From Gemmatimonadota bacterium (GTDB lineage Bacteria > Gemmatimonadota > Gemmatimonadetes > Gemmatimonadales > GWC2-71-9), in NCBI GenBank assembly GCA_003222205.1, contig QHVC01000015.1, positions 1 through 32,149 of the forward strand: a DNA stretch of 32,149 nucleotides, read 5' to 3'. This document shows positions 8,467-16,438 of this stretch, piece by piece. Numbering within the stretch: position 1 is the first letter of the stretch; each line of letters begins with the position of its first letter. Position numbers and translations under genes: made by a program. The notes beneath the pieces are model-generated. The model did not search any database, was not told the origin of the DNA, and saw nothing but the letters and a program-made list of their open reading frames with translations.

Positions 8467-10365
8467 TCAGTTGTTACCGGTTCCCGGGGTGGGCGTCGCC
8501 AGATCGTCGATGATGTGCGGCGTGATCAGGATGATCAGATCGCGCCGGTTCTCCGTCTGCGACGAGAACCCGAACAGCTTGCCGAGAATCGGCAGATCCA
8601 CCAGGAACGGGATCCCCGTCTTCTCGACCGTGACCTCCGTGACCGTCAACCCGGCGATAACCGCGGTCTCGCCGTCCGCGACGAGCAGCTGCGTCTCCGC
8701 CTGCTGGGTCTGGAACGTGAAGCCGATGTCCACCGGCGCCGACTGCACGCTCGAGCGCTCCGCGTGCACGTCCATCAGCACCTGGCGGTTCGACGTCACG
8801 TGCGGCGTGACCTTGAGGTTGATGCCGGTCTGCTCGAAGTTCACCGTCGCGCGCGGCACGCCCGTCCCACCGGCCGTGGGCGAGCTCACGTCGACGACGC
8901 GGATCGGCACCCGGTCCCCGACCAGGATCTGCGCCGGCCGGTTGTTGAGCACCGTCACCGAAGGCTCCGCCTGCACGTCGGTCAGGTTGACGCGCGACAG
9001 GGCCTGCAGGAACGTGGTGAGGTCGAAGTTCCCGAGCGCCGTCGAGAAGATCAGCTCCAGCGCCGGATTGACGATCGCGGCGTTGGCGTTCCCGAGGGCG
9101 GAGAGCGAGTTGCCGCCCAGGTCGACGATCGTCTTGCCCGGGTCGAAGTTCGAGGTCGGCACCAGCGCGTCGGGCACGCCGTCGAGGTTCGTATCCACCG
9201 GCTTGGCGGTGGACGGATCGGGCCGCTGCACCAGCCGGTTGAAGAACTGCGTGGAGGAGCCGAGGTCGTACTGCACACCGAGCTGCTCGATGTCGCTGCG
9301 ATCCACGAAGATGATCTTCGCCTGGATCGACACCTGCGGTGTGCGGATGTCGAGCCCCCTCACGAACTCTTCCACGTCGTCGATGCGCGTGGCGACGTCG
9401 GTGATGATGAGCGCGTTGTGGCTCGAGTCGGCCACGACCGCGCCGCGGCCCTTCGACACGATGGAGGCGATGGCGGGCTGCAGCGAAGTGGCCTTGGCGT
9501 AGTTCAGCACCACGAGGCGCGTCGCGATCGGCACCGTCGAGTCCGCGCGCGCCAGGTCCACTTTGTTCACGACGTTGATGATGCCGCCGGGTAGGTTCTG
9601 GTGCGCCAGCCCTTGCGACTCCAGTACCGCGTTGAACGCGAGGTCCCACGGCTGGTTCTTGACCTCGGCCGTCACCTTGCCGGTGATCCCCTTGCCGACG
9701 ATGATCGTCCGCCCGCTGAACGCCGCGAAGCCCGCGACCACGTCCTCGATGTCGGCGCCGTCCCACTGCACGGTGATGCGCGGCGCCTGCGACTGCATCG
9801 CCTCCCGGCGGTGCGCTGAGAGGTAGGCGTCGATCGACGTCACCGGCGCGTCGCTCGGCGTCGTGACCGTCGCCGCGGCATCGGGGCGGGGAGCCGCTGC
9901 GGCCGGAGCGGTCGGTGCGGGCAGCGGGCTCGCGGTCGCGAGCTGGCTCGACCAGCGCGCGAACGCCGTGCGCTCGGTGCCGATGGCCACGCGCACCTGT
10001 CCGTCGCGGCGCTCCACCTGGTAGTCCTTCAACGCGTCGAGGTCGATCACGATGCGGACCACGTCCGGCCGGAACTGGGCGTAGCGGATGTTCTTGATGC
10101 CCCCGCGGTTCTGTCCGTCGTACAGCGTGGCAGGCGCCACAAGGCGCGCCCCCAGCAGGTCGATGACCAGGCGGTCGGGACCGTTGAGGGTGAAATCCCG
10201 CACGTCCACCGCGCCCTGGAGATCGATGACGACCTCCACTTTCCCGGCGGCCGGCAGCACGCTGACGGCACGGACCTCACCGTCCCGCCCCCCCCCCGGC
10301 CCCGCAAGGGCTCGGGGTGCCGTCGCGACCACGAGGGCCGCGGCGAGGGCTGCGATGCGCTTCAT
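8467..10365 (-). CDS. pilQ: Type IV pilus secretin PilQ
   Basis: Outer-membrane secretin through which the pilus fibre exits. The protein is 632 residues. A Sec signal peptide (about 1-21) ends in ALA before a Gly-rich segment. One AMIN domain spans about 30-130, then a Pro/Ala linker, an STN/secretin-N region (about 195-345), and the C-terminal secretin domain from about 440 on. The secretin domain carries QAEPSVTVLNNRPAQI, VPIRVVDV, GINLKVTPHV and the final VDLPILGKLFG-RRDLIILITPHI block typical of the pore. The ATG overlaps the pilP stop in ATGA. It is the last gene of pilMNOPQ. A run of ten G lies in codons 23-26, just after the signal peptide; see findings. Confidence 0.97.
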   Translation of the reverse strand: MKRIAALAAALVVATAPRALAGPGGGRDGEVRAVSVLPAAGKVEVVIDLQGAVDVRDFTLNGPDRLVIDLLGARLVAPATLYDGQNRGGIKNIRYAQFRPDVVRIVIDLDALKDYQVERRDGQVRVAIGTERTAFARWSSQLATASPLPAPTAPAAAAPRPDAAATVTTPSDAPVTSIDAYLSAHRREAMQSQAPRITVQWDGADIEDVVAGFAAFSGRTIIVGKGITGKVTAEVKNQPWDLAFNAVLESQGLAHQNLPGGIINVVNKVDLARADSTVPIATRLVVLNYAKATSLQPAIASIVSKGRGAVVADSSHNALIITDVATRIDDVEEFVRGLDIRTPQVSIQAKIIFVDRSDIEQLGVQYDLGSSTQFFNRLVQRPDPSTAKPVDTNLDGVPDALVPTSNFDPGKTIVDLGGNSLSALGNANAAIVNPALELIFSTALGNFDLTTFLQALSRVNLTDVQAEPSVTVLNNRPAQILVGDRVPIRVVDVSSPTAGGTGVPRATVNFEQTGINLKVTPHVTSNRQVLMDVHAERSSVQSAPVDIGFTFQTQQAETQLLVADGETAVIAGLTVTEVTVEKTGIPFLVDLPILGKLFGFSSQTENRRDLIILITPHIIDDLATPTPGTGNN

Positions 10366-10787
10366 GGCGTCTCCTCCTGCTTGGCGAGCGACAGCGTCTG
10401 TTGCCGCTCGTACCCATACTCCTGCACCGTAAAGACCACCTCGCGCGGCCGGATCTGCGTCACCCGGAGCCGCCCGAAGACTTCGCCGACCTTGGCGCGG
10501 TAGCGCTTGCCGTTGGTGATGTCGCGCAGCACGGCCACGCTGCGCGCGGGGTAGCGCGCGTCGTACACGATGGTCACCAGCTTCAGATCCGCGATCAGTG
10601 GCCGCACGTCGCCGGACTTGAGCAGCGACACGAACGGATCGCGCCCGGCGCCCTCGTACGAGAACACCTCGCGGACCAGCTCGATCGACTGGCTCGCCGA
10701 GTCCGGCCGCGCCGTCGTGTCCCGGCTCTGGCTGGCCGCGGGGACCGCGGCGAGGATGCCGATCACGAGCAGGTTACTCGTTCGCAC
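10362..10787 (-). CDS. pilP: Type IV pilus assembly lipoprotein-like PilP
   Basis: A 141-residue inner-membrane/periplasmic protein in the PilP position, between PilO and PilQ. PilP links the PilNO complex to the secretin. It has a hydrophobic N-terminus (about residues 5-18) and an FSYEGAGRDPF motif of the kind seen at the start of PilP/GspC-like homology regions. A small beta domain follows, with KLVTIVYD and AKVGEVFGRLRVTQI. No clear lipobox cysteine is seen, unlike classical PilP, so it may be anchored by an uncleaved helix. The start is GTG at 10787-10785, with GGGAGG at 10797-10792 four nt upstream. The reading overlaps pilO by 14 nt. The call rests on position and weak motifs. Confidence 0.82.
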   Translation of the reverse strand: MRTSNLLVIGILAAVPAASQSRDTTARPDSASQSIELVREVFSYEGAGRDPFVSLLKSGDVRPLIADLKLVTIVYDARYPARSVAVLRDITNGKRYRAKVGEVFGRLRVTQIRPREVVFTVQEYGYERQQTLSLAKQEETP

Positions 10788-11439
10788 TGGGCCTCCCGGC
10801 CGGCCGGGCCGGCGGCCTGCCCGCCGGGGCGGGCGGCGGCCCCGCCGCCTTCACGTACGTGCGCACCACCAACCCCACCTCCAGCAAACCGCCCAGCGTG
10901 TCGCTCAGCAGGCGTTGCGTTTGCTGGGTGGCCTCATGGAGCGTCAGATCCTGCGGCACCATGATGCGCTGCAGGCTCGCGACGTCGGTCAGGAACTCGC
11001 CGATCTGGTCGAAGTGCCCGTACACCTCGAAGCGGTACCGGTAGGTGTCGAACGGATGGCCGGGCTCGACGGCGAGCGGCTGGAACTTGCCGAGCGTGAC
11101 GCCGCGGACTTTGGCGCGCGTCGAAATGTTCTCCAGCAGCGTCGCCACCTCGTTCTGCTCGGGGACGAGGCGCCGCATCAGGGTCAGGTCCGCCTCGTAC
11201 TCGGCCACCTTGCGGCGCAGGTCGTCCACCGTGCCGCTGGCGAGATCGTCCTTCGCCCGCCGCACGATTTCGGCCAGGCTGTCGACCTCGCGGCTCGTGG
11301 CGTTGATCTTGGCCCGCTGCGGGCTGTGCGCGTACGGCCACAGTCCCAGGCCGTCCCAGGCGACGTAGCCCAGGAACAGCGCCACGATCGCGAGCAGCAG
11401 CATGATCTGGCTGCGCTGATCGGTCGGGATGAGGGCCAT
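10774..11439 (-). CDS. pilO: Type IV pilus inner-membrane protein PilO
   Basis: A 221-residue bitopic protein of the alignment subcomplex, which forms a heterodimer with PilN. It has a short cytosolic start and one transmembrane helix at about 12-30. A coiled-coil stretch rich in charged heptads covers about 40-95, followed by a ferredoxin-like domain with VRGVTLGKFQPL and YRFEVYGHFDQIGEFL, typical of PilO. The C-terminus is a Pro/Ala/Gly tail of about 22 residues, probably disordered. The ATG lies 3 nt after the pilN stop. Part of the pilMNOPQ operon. Confidence 0.92.
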   Translation of the reverse strand: MALIPTDQRSQIMLLLAIVALFLGYVAWDGLGLWPYAHSPQRAKINATSREVDSLAEIVRRAKDDLASGTVDDLRRKVAEYEADLTLMRRLVPEQNEVATLLENISTRAKVRGVTLGKFQPLAVEPGHPFDTYRYRFEVYGHFDQIGEFLTDVASLQRIMVPQDLTLHEATQQTQRLLSDTLGGLLEVGLVVRTYVKAAGPPPAPAGRPPARPAGRPSANE

Positions 11440-11442
11440 GGG

Positions 11443-12162
11443 CTAGCGCACCGACTGGGCGAGGGGTACGGTGTGGACGAAGCGCGGGTCGGTCGGCGGC
11501 CGGTAGCGCGCCACCAGATTGAACGCCGTCACCGGGCGGTCCGCCTCGATGAGCGTGGTCGTGCTCGTCGGGGCCACCTCGGTGAGCCACGGGGACGCCG
11601 TCAGCTGCCGCAGGAAGCTGGTGAACGCCTCGATGTCCACCGTGCGGCCTTCGATCGCGACGCGCACCGTGCCCACCCCCAGCGAATCGGGCGGGGCCGC
11701 CACCCCCTGAGGCGGGGGGGCCGGCGCGGCCCCGGCCGGCACGACGCCGATCGTCGCGATACCGGTAAGCCACGTGTAGGGCGGCAGCGCCTTGGTCAGC
11801 TGATCGAGGAGGTGCGGCCACACGTAGCGGTCCTCGTCGATGCGCCGGATCACGATGATCTCCGCCAGCAGGGAGTCGCGCGCGACCTCCATCCTTCGCT
11901 TGTTGGCGATGAGGATGTCGAAGCGGCGCTTCTCCGCCTTGACGTCCTCGAGCCGGTGCTCGAGCGCCGCGAGTTGGGCCTGATCCAGCACGAACAGCGC
12001 GCCGCCTCCACCCAGGGCCAGCACCCACGCCGCCACCGCCGCGATCAGGTACGGATCCTTGATCGTCGCGAGCAGCCCGCGGAAGTCGGGGAGCGAGAGC
12101 TTGAAGCCCGCACCCGCGGCCTTCCGCTTCTTCTGGCCGGGAAGCAGGTTGATTTCGATCAT
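11443..12162 (-). CDS. pilN: Type IV pilus inner-membrane protein PilN
   Basis: A 239-residue protein that connects cytoplasmic PilM to the periplasmic PilO/PilP ring. The N-terminus starts MIEINLLP, the short motif that inserts into PilM. One transmembrane helix spans about 38-60, followed by a coiled coil and a ferredoxin-like periplasmic domain. A Pro/Ala-rich insert (about 150-170), encoded through a run of seven C, interrupts that domain. The ATG overlaps the pilM stop in ATGA, consistent with coupled synthesis of the two partners. Confidence 0.93.
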   Translation of the reverse strand: MIEINLLPGQKKRKAAGAGFKLSLPDFRGLLATIKDPYLIAAVAAWVLALGGGGALFVLDQAQLAALEHRLEDVKAEKRRFDILIANKRRMEVARDSLLAEIIVIRRIDEDRYVWPHLLDQLTKALPPYTWLTGIATIGVVPAGAAPAPPPQGVAAPPDSLGVGTVRVAIEGRTVDIEAFTSFLRQLTASPWLTEVAPTSTTTLIEADRPVTAFNLVARYRPPTDPRFVHTVPLAQSVR

Positions 12163-13211
12163 GAGGCGCGCCTCAGCGCCAATCCCACCGACAGCATCAG
12201 CAGCGGCGCCACCTCGTCGATCGACACCGCCTGGAAGGCGGCATCCCGGTAGCGCAACCGCTGCACCGGGCTCGCCATCTCGACCGGCACCTTGAGCCGG
12301 CCCGCGAGGGCATCATTGAGGCCCGGGATGCGGGCCCCGCCGCCGCTCGTGAATACCCGCGCCAGCTGTCCCGCCGACCGCGACGCAGTCGCCAGGAACG
12401 CCGCCGCCCGCTCTACCCCCACCGCGATCTCCTCGCCCCGGCTTTCCACATAGCCCGCCAGGTCCGCGTTCTGCTGCTGTCCCTGGATCACCTTCTCGGA
12501 TTCCTCGGCCGACAGCCCCTTCTCCCGCTGCAGATCCTCCCGAAAGCGCCGCGTCCCCACCGACAGGTCCCGGGTCAGCGTCGGCACGCCGTCCTCGAGG
12601 ATGTTCACGTTGGTGACCTCGTGGCCCACGTTCACCAGGGCCACGACCCCCTGCGTCGCATCGGGATGATTGAGCTCGAGCGCGTTGTGAATCGCGAACG
12701 CGTCCACGTCGATCATCGCCGCCTGCAACCCCGCCTCGCCGAGCAGGCTCACCCGGCCCTCCACCAGCTCCCGCTTGACCGCCACGAGCAGCACGTCCAT
12801 CTGCAGCCCCTCGGCGTCCGGATCGAGGATCTGGAAATCCAGCTCCACGCTGGCCATATCGAAGGGCACGTGTTGCTCAGCCTCCCAGCGGATGACCTCC
12901 CGGGCGTCCTGCTCCTTCATCCGGTCCATCTGAATCTTCTTGACGATGACGTCCCGCCCCCCCACCGCCGTCACCACGGACTTCTGCTTGACCCCGGCGG
13001 TCGAAAACAGACCGCGGATCGCCTCCGCGACGATCCCGGGGTCCATGACCTCCCCCTCGACGATCGCATCGGCCGCCACCTCGGTCGTGGCCACCTTGGT
13101 CAGCTCCGGCTCCCCGCCGCTATGGTCCACCACGGCGAGCTTGATGATCCCCGAGCCGATATCGAGCCCGACCGTCGTTTTTTTGCCGCCTAGGAAGCCG
13201 AAAAGGGCCAT
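12159..13211 (-). CDS. pilM: Type IV pilus actin-like ATPase PilM
   Basis: A 350-residue cytoplasmic protein of the actin/FtsA fold that binds the PilN N-terminus and forms the inner ring of the pilus machine. The nucleotide-binding motifs are visible: phosphate-1 VGLDIGSGIIKLAVVD near residue 15, phosphate-2 ALVNVGHEVTNVNI in the middle, and the adenosine loop TSGGGARIPGLNDAL near 290. It starts at ATG 13211 with only a weak AGG-type ribosome site. It is the first gene of pilMNOPQ, and the promoter at 13253-13281 fits it well. Confidence 0.96.
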   Translation of the reverse strand: MALFGFLGGKKTTVGLDIGSGIIKLAVVDHSGGEPELTKVATTEVAADAIVEGEVMDPGIVAEAIRGLFSTAGVKQKSVVTAVGGRDVIVKKIQMDRMKEQDAREVIRWEAEQHVPFDMASVELDFQILDPDAEGLQMDVLLVAVKRELVEGRVSLLGEAGLQAAMIDVDAFAIHNALELNHPDATQGVVALVNVGHEVTNVNILEDGVPTLTRDLSVGTRRFREDLQREKGLSAEESEKVIQGQQQNADLAGYVESRGEEIAVGVERAAAFLATASRSAGQLARVFTSGGGARIPGLNDALAGRLKVPVEMASPVQRLRYRDAAFQAVSIDEVAPLLMLSVGLALRRAS

Positions 13212-13252
13212 ATTCGCCTATCTAGTAAAAGACAGAGGGGCGAGGGCAAACT

Positions 13253-13281
13253 ACAGTAAGCCCTGCCCCTTAGCCTGTCAA
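13253..13281 (-). promoter_or_regulatory. Sigma-70-type promoter of pilMNOPQ
   Basis: On the minus strand a perfect -35 TTGACA (13281-13276), a 17-nt spacer and a -10 TACTGT (13258-13253, four of six consensus bases). A start near 13246 would leave a leader of about 35 nt before the pilM ATG. A small imperfect hairpin (13281-13302, AGCCTC arms) abuts the -35 and may end the minor-pilin transcript, but it has no T-run. Confidence 0.72.
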
Positions 13282-13340
13282 GCCTCGAACGTACTTGAGG
13301 CTAAAACACCAAGTCTCGCTGCGACCTAGACTTAGGCCGC

Positions 13341-14510
13341 TTAGAAGAGCTGGATCCACCCCCGCGAACGGATCGGCGATACCGTCTGCGTGCCCTCCAT
13401 CGCGTTGGTAATAGCGCACTTAGAGTACTGGAGCGTGGCGTTACCGGCCAGAGTGTTCAGCTCCAGGTCCACGTTGCTCGCCATGACCGCCCCGTAAAAG
13501 TGGGCGTCCGTGCTGCCACCACCGGCAGTTGACAGGGAGCCCTGCACCAGGACGATCCCGTAGAAGATGAAGCTGCCCTGCACGTTGAGATCACCGTCCA
13601 CCAGGAGGATGCCCTGGCCCTGGTCGCCGTTCAGGGTGGCGCTCCCGGCGATGTGGATCATCGGGAAGTAGTTCCCGCACGGCTGGGTGGGGTTCATCCC
13701 GTCCCCCCAGTTCATCGGATCGCTTCGATTGCACACGGTGCCGGAGAACGTCGGCTGAATTTTGTAGTTCCCGCCGCCCAGCTGAATGGTGGCGCTCGCC
13801 GCCAGCGAGGCGTAGGTGATATCGCCGAACTGGTTGAACGTGCTCGGGTGGACCGACGTGTCGCCGTTGACCGGCGGGTTGCCGTACAGCTGCCCGGGGC
13901 GCTGGGTGCTCACCAAACTCGGGTCGGGAGTACGAACGCCCGCCTTGGTGGTGTCGCCGACGGTGTCGCAGTTGGCGGTGTTCCACCCCTGCGGGATCGT
14001 GTCGCGCCCGTTCACGAGCGCATTCCCCTTGAGGCTCACGCCGCCGCGCGTGGTGAGCGCCGCGCCGATGCCGAAGTTCACCAGGCGGATGCGCACCAGC
14101 TCGCCGAGCCGCTGGCGGGCGCCGCCGCCGATGACGCCGGCGTTGCTGCGCCGGTCCCGGGCGGTGATGTCGATCAGGTAGACCTCATCGTTCAGACGGT
14201 ACACGTAGCCGCCGTACACCCCGCTGTGATCGGGCGTCAGGGAGTCCGCCGGGTTGAGCGGTACCTGCATCGAGTCCAACGGGTACTGGCGGATCCGGTT
14301 GATCGTCTGCGGATTCCAGTTCCGGATGACCTCGTTGAGACCGGTTTCCGCCGCCCCGAACGACTGCTGCAGGCGGCGCCAGTTCTCGCCGACGCGCTGC
14401 TCCTGCGTGCCGGCGAAGAACGCCCCGGCCACCAGCGCGCCAACCACGACCAGGGCGAAGATGGCCAGCGCCAGCGCCATTCCGCGTTCGTTCTGCAGCA
14501 CCCGTTTCAT
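13341..14510 (-). CDS. PilX-like minor pilin or pilus-assembly protein, large
   Basis: A 389-residue protein with the N-terminus of PilX proteins: a short basic segment, NERGMALALAIFALVVVGALVAGAFFAGTQEQ forming one long hydrophobic helix, then an FGAAETGLNEV stretch like the PilX 'AEAGL' motif. It lacks the Glu5 pattern of true type IV pilins. The rest is Asn/Gly-rich and beta-strand-rich, ending in ILLVDGDLNVQG-type strands that suggest a beta-solenoid. The start is ATG 14510 with GGAG about 8 nt upstream. Eleven further upstream residues in frame are rejected. It is the last gene of the fimT-pilV-pilW-pilX-like operon. PilX-type minor pilins prime assembly and affect adhesion. Assignment is by N-terminus and context. 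Confidence 0.8.
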   Translation of the reverse strand: MKRVLQNERGMALALAIFALVVVGALVAGAFFAGTQEQRVGENWRRLQQSFGAAETGLNEVIRNWNPQTINRIRQYPLDSMQVPLNPADSLTPDHSGVYGGYVYRLNDEVYLIDITARDRRSNAGVIGGGARQRLGELVRIRLVNFGIGAALTTRGGVSLKGNALVNGRDTIPQGWNTANCDTVGDTTKAGVRTPDPSLVSTQRPGQLYGNPPVNGDTSVHPSTFNQFGDITYASLAASATIQLGGGNYKIQPTFSGTVCNRSDPMNWGDGMNPTQPCGNYFPMIHIAGSATLNGDQGQGILLVDGDLNVQGSFIFYGIVLVQGSLSTAGGGSTDAHFYGAVMASNVDLELNTLAGNATLQYSKCAITNAMEGTQTVSPIRSRGWIQLF

Positions 14511-14546
14511 ACGTCCGTCTCCTGTAAGAGTCGCCGGCCCCAAAAG

Positions 14547-15485
14547 CTAGAAGCGCCGGTTGTTGCGCAACGTCGTCCGCACCACGATGCTGTCGATGAT
14601 CGGGCCCAGCACCGTGCCGCCGCTGACGCGGCGCACCGGTTGGGCCGTCCGCCCGCGGACGGTGATGTCCACGCGCTCGACCAGGGCCCGGTTGGCCGCG
14701 ACCGCCGGATCGAGCAGCGTTCCGGTGGAATCGTAGTAGACCATCGCCAGTCCGTTCGTGAGCACCGGCCCGATCAGCGGCTGCATCGTATTCGACCCCC
14801 GCTGGTAGCCGATGTACCACGACGTGTCGCCCGGCGGCTGGTACAGGCTGTACGTCACCGCCGTGAACCCGCGGATCGCCGCACCGGAATAGATCGAGGT
14901 AGCGGTGTTCGGCGCCGGCGGCGTCAACCCGGTCTGAAACCGCGGCATGTAGGCGCCGACCGTAAGGACTTGCCCCGGCCCGTTGTCCGGCGTCAGGGCG
15001 CCGCCGGGGCAGTTGCCGGCGACCATCGCCGTGATCTTGCCCTGCACCCAGCTGTCGTCGTTGCGGGTGCCCTCATCGCCCTCGTAGCGAATCAGCACCG
15101 AGTCGTTCAGCGCCGGAGCCCGCGCGCCGTACTGGTGCCGGTTCGACAGCGTCGTAATCAGCACCGGCGACTCGACCAGGGGCGACGGCCCCGTGATCGG
15201 CGGGTTGCACAGATAGCCCATCCAGCGCATCGCGCGGAACGTGATCGACGTCGGCGACATCGCGATGATGTCCCCTTCGTTGGCGTCAGCCTCCCGCAAC
15301 TCGCCCGGCATGATCGTCCCCGCGGCGCGGATGTTCTGCGACAGGTCGATGCGCTGGGTCTGCGTCTGGTAGATGCGCTGGTTGTTGACCAGCACCTGGT
15401 ACAGGGCGGTGGCCACGATCCCCATGATGACCAGGGACACCAGCAGCTCGACCATGGTGAAGCCCCGCCGGCTCAAGTGAGACAT
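14547..15485 (-). CDS. pilW: PilW-like minor pilin
   Basis: A 312-residue prepilin. The short leader RRG is followed by FTMVELLVSLVIMGIVATAL, with cleavage expected between Gly8 and Phe9 and the conserved Glu five residues into the mature protein. A long N-terminal helix and a beta-rich globular head of about 270 residues follow, the size typical of PilW. The prepilin peptidase that would process it is not in this window. The ATG lies inside the 3' end of pilV (13-nt overlap). PilV, PilW and PilX types together with FimT form the tip-priming minor pilin set. Confidence 0.86.
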   Translation of the reverse strand: MSHLSRRGFTMVELLVSLVIMGIVATALYQVLVNNQRIYQTQTQRIDLSQNIRAAGTIMPGELREADANEGDIIAMSPTSITFRAMRWMGYLCNPPITGPSPLVESPVLITTLSNRHQYGARAPALNDSVLIRYEGDEGTRNDDSWVQGKITAMVAGNCPGGALTPDNGPGQVLTVGAYMPRFQTGLTPPAPNTATSIYSGAAIRGFTAVTYSLYQPPGDTSWYIGYQRGSNTMQPLIGPVLTNGLAMVYYDSTGTLLDPAVAANRALVERVDITVRGRTAQPVRRVSGGTVLGPIIDSIVVRTTLRNNRRF

Positions 15486-15856
15486 GAGACCCCCATCTCC
15501 AACGTGTCCACGCGCATCTGGTTCTTGATCGTCTTGTAGACGGTGGCCACGCGGATCCGGTAGTACAGGTTGCCTTCGTCCACGAACGTCCAGGTGTTAT
15601 AGGCGACCCAATTCGTGCCCCGCCACAGCGTGTCGGAGCCGTTCACCCGCTGGGCGGGGATGCACGCCGCCGGGCGCAGCTGTTCGGCCCGCTGGGACGC
15701 GAACATCGACGCCACCGCCGAGCGCTGACCGCGCGCGATCATCCGCGTCACCAGGGCGGCGGTCGTGACCAGCGCCAGCAATCCGACCGTGAGCACCATG
15801 ATCGCGATGATGATCTCGATGATCGTGAAGCCCGACTGCTTGCGTTTCCGGTTCAT
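15473..15856 (-). CDS. pilV: PilV-like minor pilin
   Basis: A 127-residue prepilin with leader MNRKRKQSG and mature start FTIIEIIIAIMVLTVGLLAL, including the Glu at position 5 and the VLTVGLLAL pattern diagnostic of PilV (IlsiGLLglA in other species). The head is short and contains three cysteines (in PAACIP and the C-terminal VSCLT, plus flanking positions). It starts with ATG 15856, sharing one base with the stop of the preceding FimT-like gene (TGATG). Confidence 0.88.
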   Translation of the reverse strand: MNRKRKQSGFTIIEIIIAIMVLTVGLLALVTTAALVTRMIARGQRSAVASMFASQRAEQLRPAACIPAQRVNGSDTLWRGTNWVAYNTWTFVDEGNLYYRIRVATVYKTIKNQMRVDTLEMGVSCLT

Positions 15857-16305
15857 CAGCGCACCACCTTGCCGACCTGGTTGATCATCACGGAATCACT
15901 GATGCCGCTCGCCGTCACCTGCAGCAGCGTCATCACGTTGTCGGGACTCACCCCGTTGGGCATGAAGGTCACGGAGTCGGCTCCCGCCGTGAGCGTGACG
16001 CTGTAGCGCGCCGCCAGCTGCTCGATGCCGCCCAGCGTATCCGTCAGCGCCGAGTTGCTGACCTTGCACGCCGTGATCCATACCGTGCCGCCGGATCCCG
16101 ACGTGAAGTGGATCGCGGACTTGCAGCCGCGCTGCACGGCCGCCCCGCGCGCCTTGGCCACCAGCGTGCCGAGCGCCGCCCGCGCCGCGTGCACGTTGTT
16201 CTTCTGAATCGCGTCGCGAATGCGCGGAATCCCCAGCGCCGCGATGATGCCGATCAGCACCATCACGATGAGCACTTCGATGAACGTGAAGCCGCGTGTG
16301 CGCAT
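15856..16305 (-). CDS. FimT/GspH-type minor pseudopilin
   Basis: A 149-residue prepilin. The very short leader MRTRG is followed by FTFIEVLIVMVLIGIIAALGIPRI, with Glu5 of the mature chain. The head fits the GspH/FimT domain, with RAALGTLVAKARGAAVQRG forming the helix after the pilin stem. It is the first gene of the minor-pilin operon. The ATG at 16305 has AAGGGAG about 6 nt upstream. A TGGCACG sequence at about -24 relative to the predicted start suggests sigma-54 control. Confidence 0.88.
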   Translation of the reverse strand: MRTRGFTFIEVLIVMVLIGIIAALGIPRIRDAIQKNNVHAARAALGTLVAKARGAAVQRGCKSAIHFTSGSGGTVWITACKVSNSALTDTLGGIEQLAARYSVTLTAGADSVTFMPNGVSPDNVMTLLQVTASGISDSVMINQVGKVVR

Positions 16306-16333
16306 GAGTCGCTCCCTTTCGGGGGAGAACTAT

Positions 16334-16349
16334 TACAGGATGCGTGCCA
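16334..16349 (-). promoter_or_regulatory. Candidate sigma-54 promoter of the minor-pilin operon
   Basis: On the minus strand TGGCACG-CATC-CTGTA. The -24 half is a perfect match to the sigma-54 consensus (TGGCACG-N4-TTGCW) and the spacing is right, but the -12 half reads CTGT instead of TTGC. A start near 16324 leaves a leader of about 19 nt containing the fimT ribosome site. A TGCAA-CTCT-TTGCA inverted repeat (16425-16438) and a second TGCAAAA at 16407-16413 lie about 85-115 nt upstream and could be activator sites. That last point is speculation. Confidence 0.5.
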
Positions 16350-16438
16350 CTGGATAAAGCGTTGTGGGATATGGCGTTGTCGGGAAGGCGTTGGCAAGGA
16401 GCGTGCTGCAAAACGCTTCAGTCGTGCAAAGAGTTGCA

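Noticed and set aside
13281-13302. Intrinsic terminator after the minor-pilin operon
   Set aside because: The stem is short and imperfect, overlaps the pilM -35 and has no T-run on the transcribed strand.
13653-15539. 628-codon plus-strand open frame
   Set aside because: Antisense to the PilX-like, PilW and PilV genes, which have clear prepilin N-termini; composition is typical of a shadow frame.
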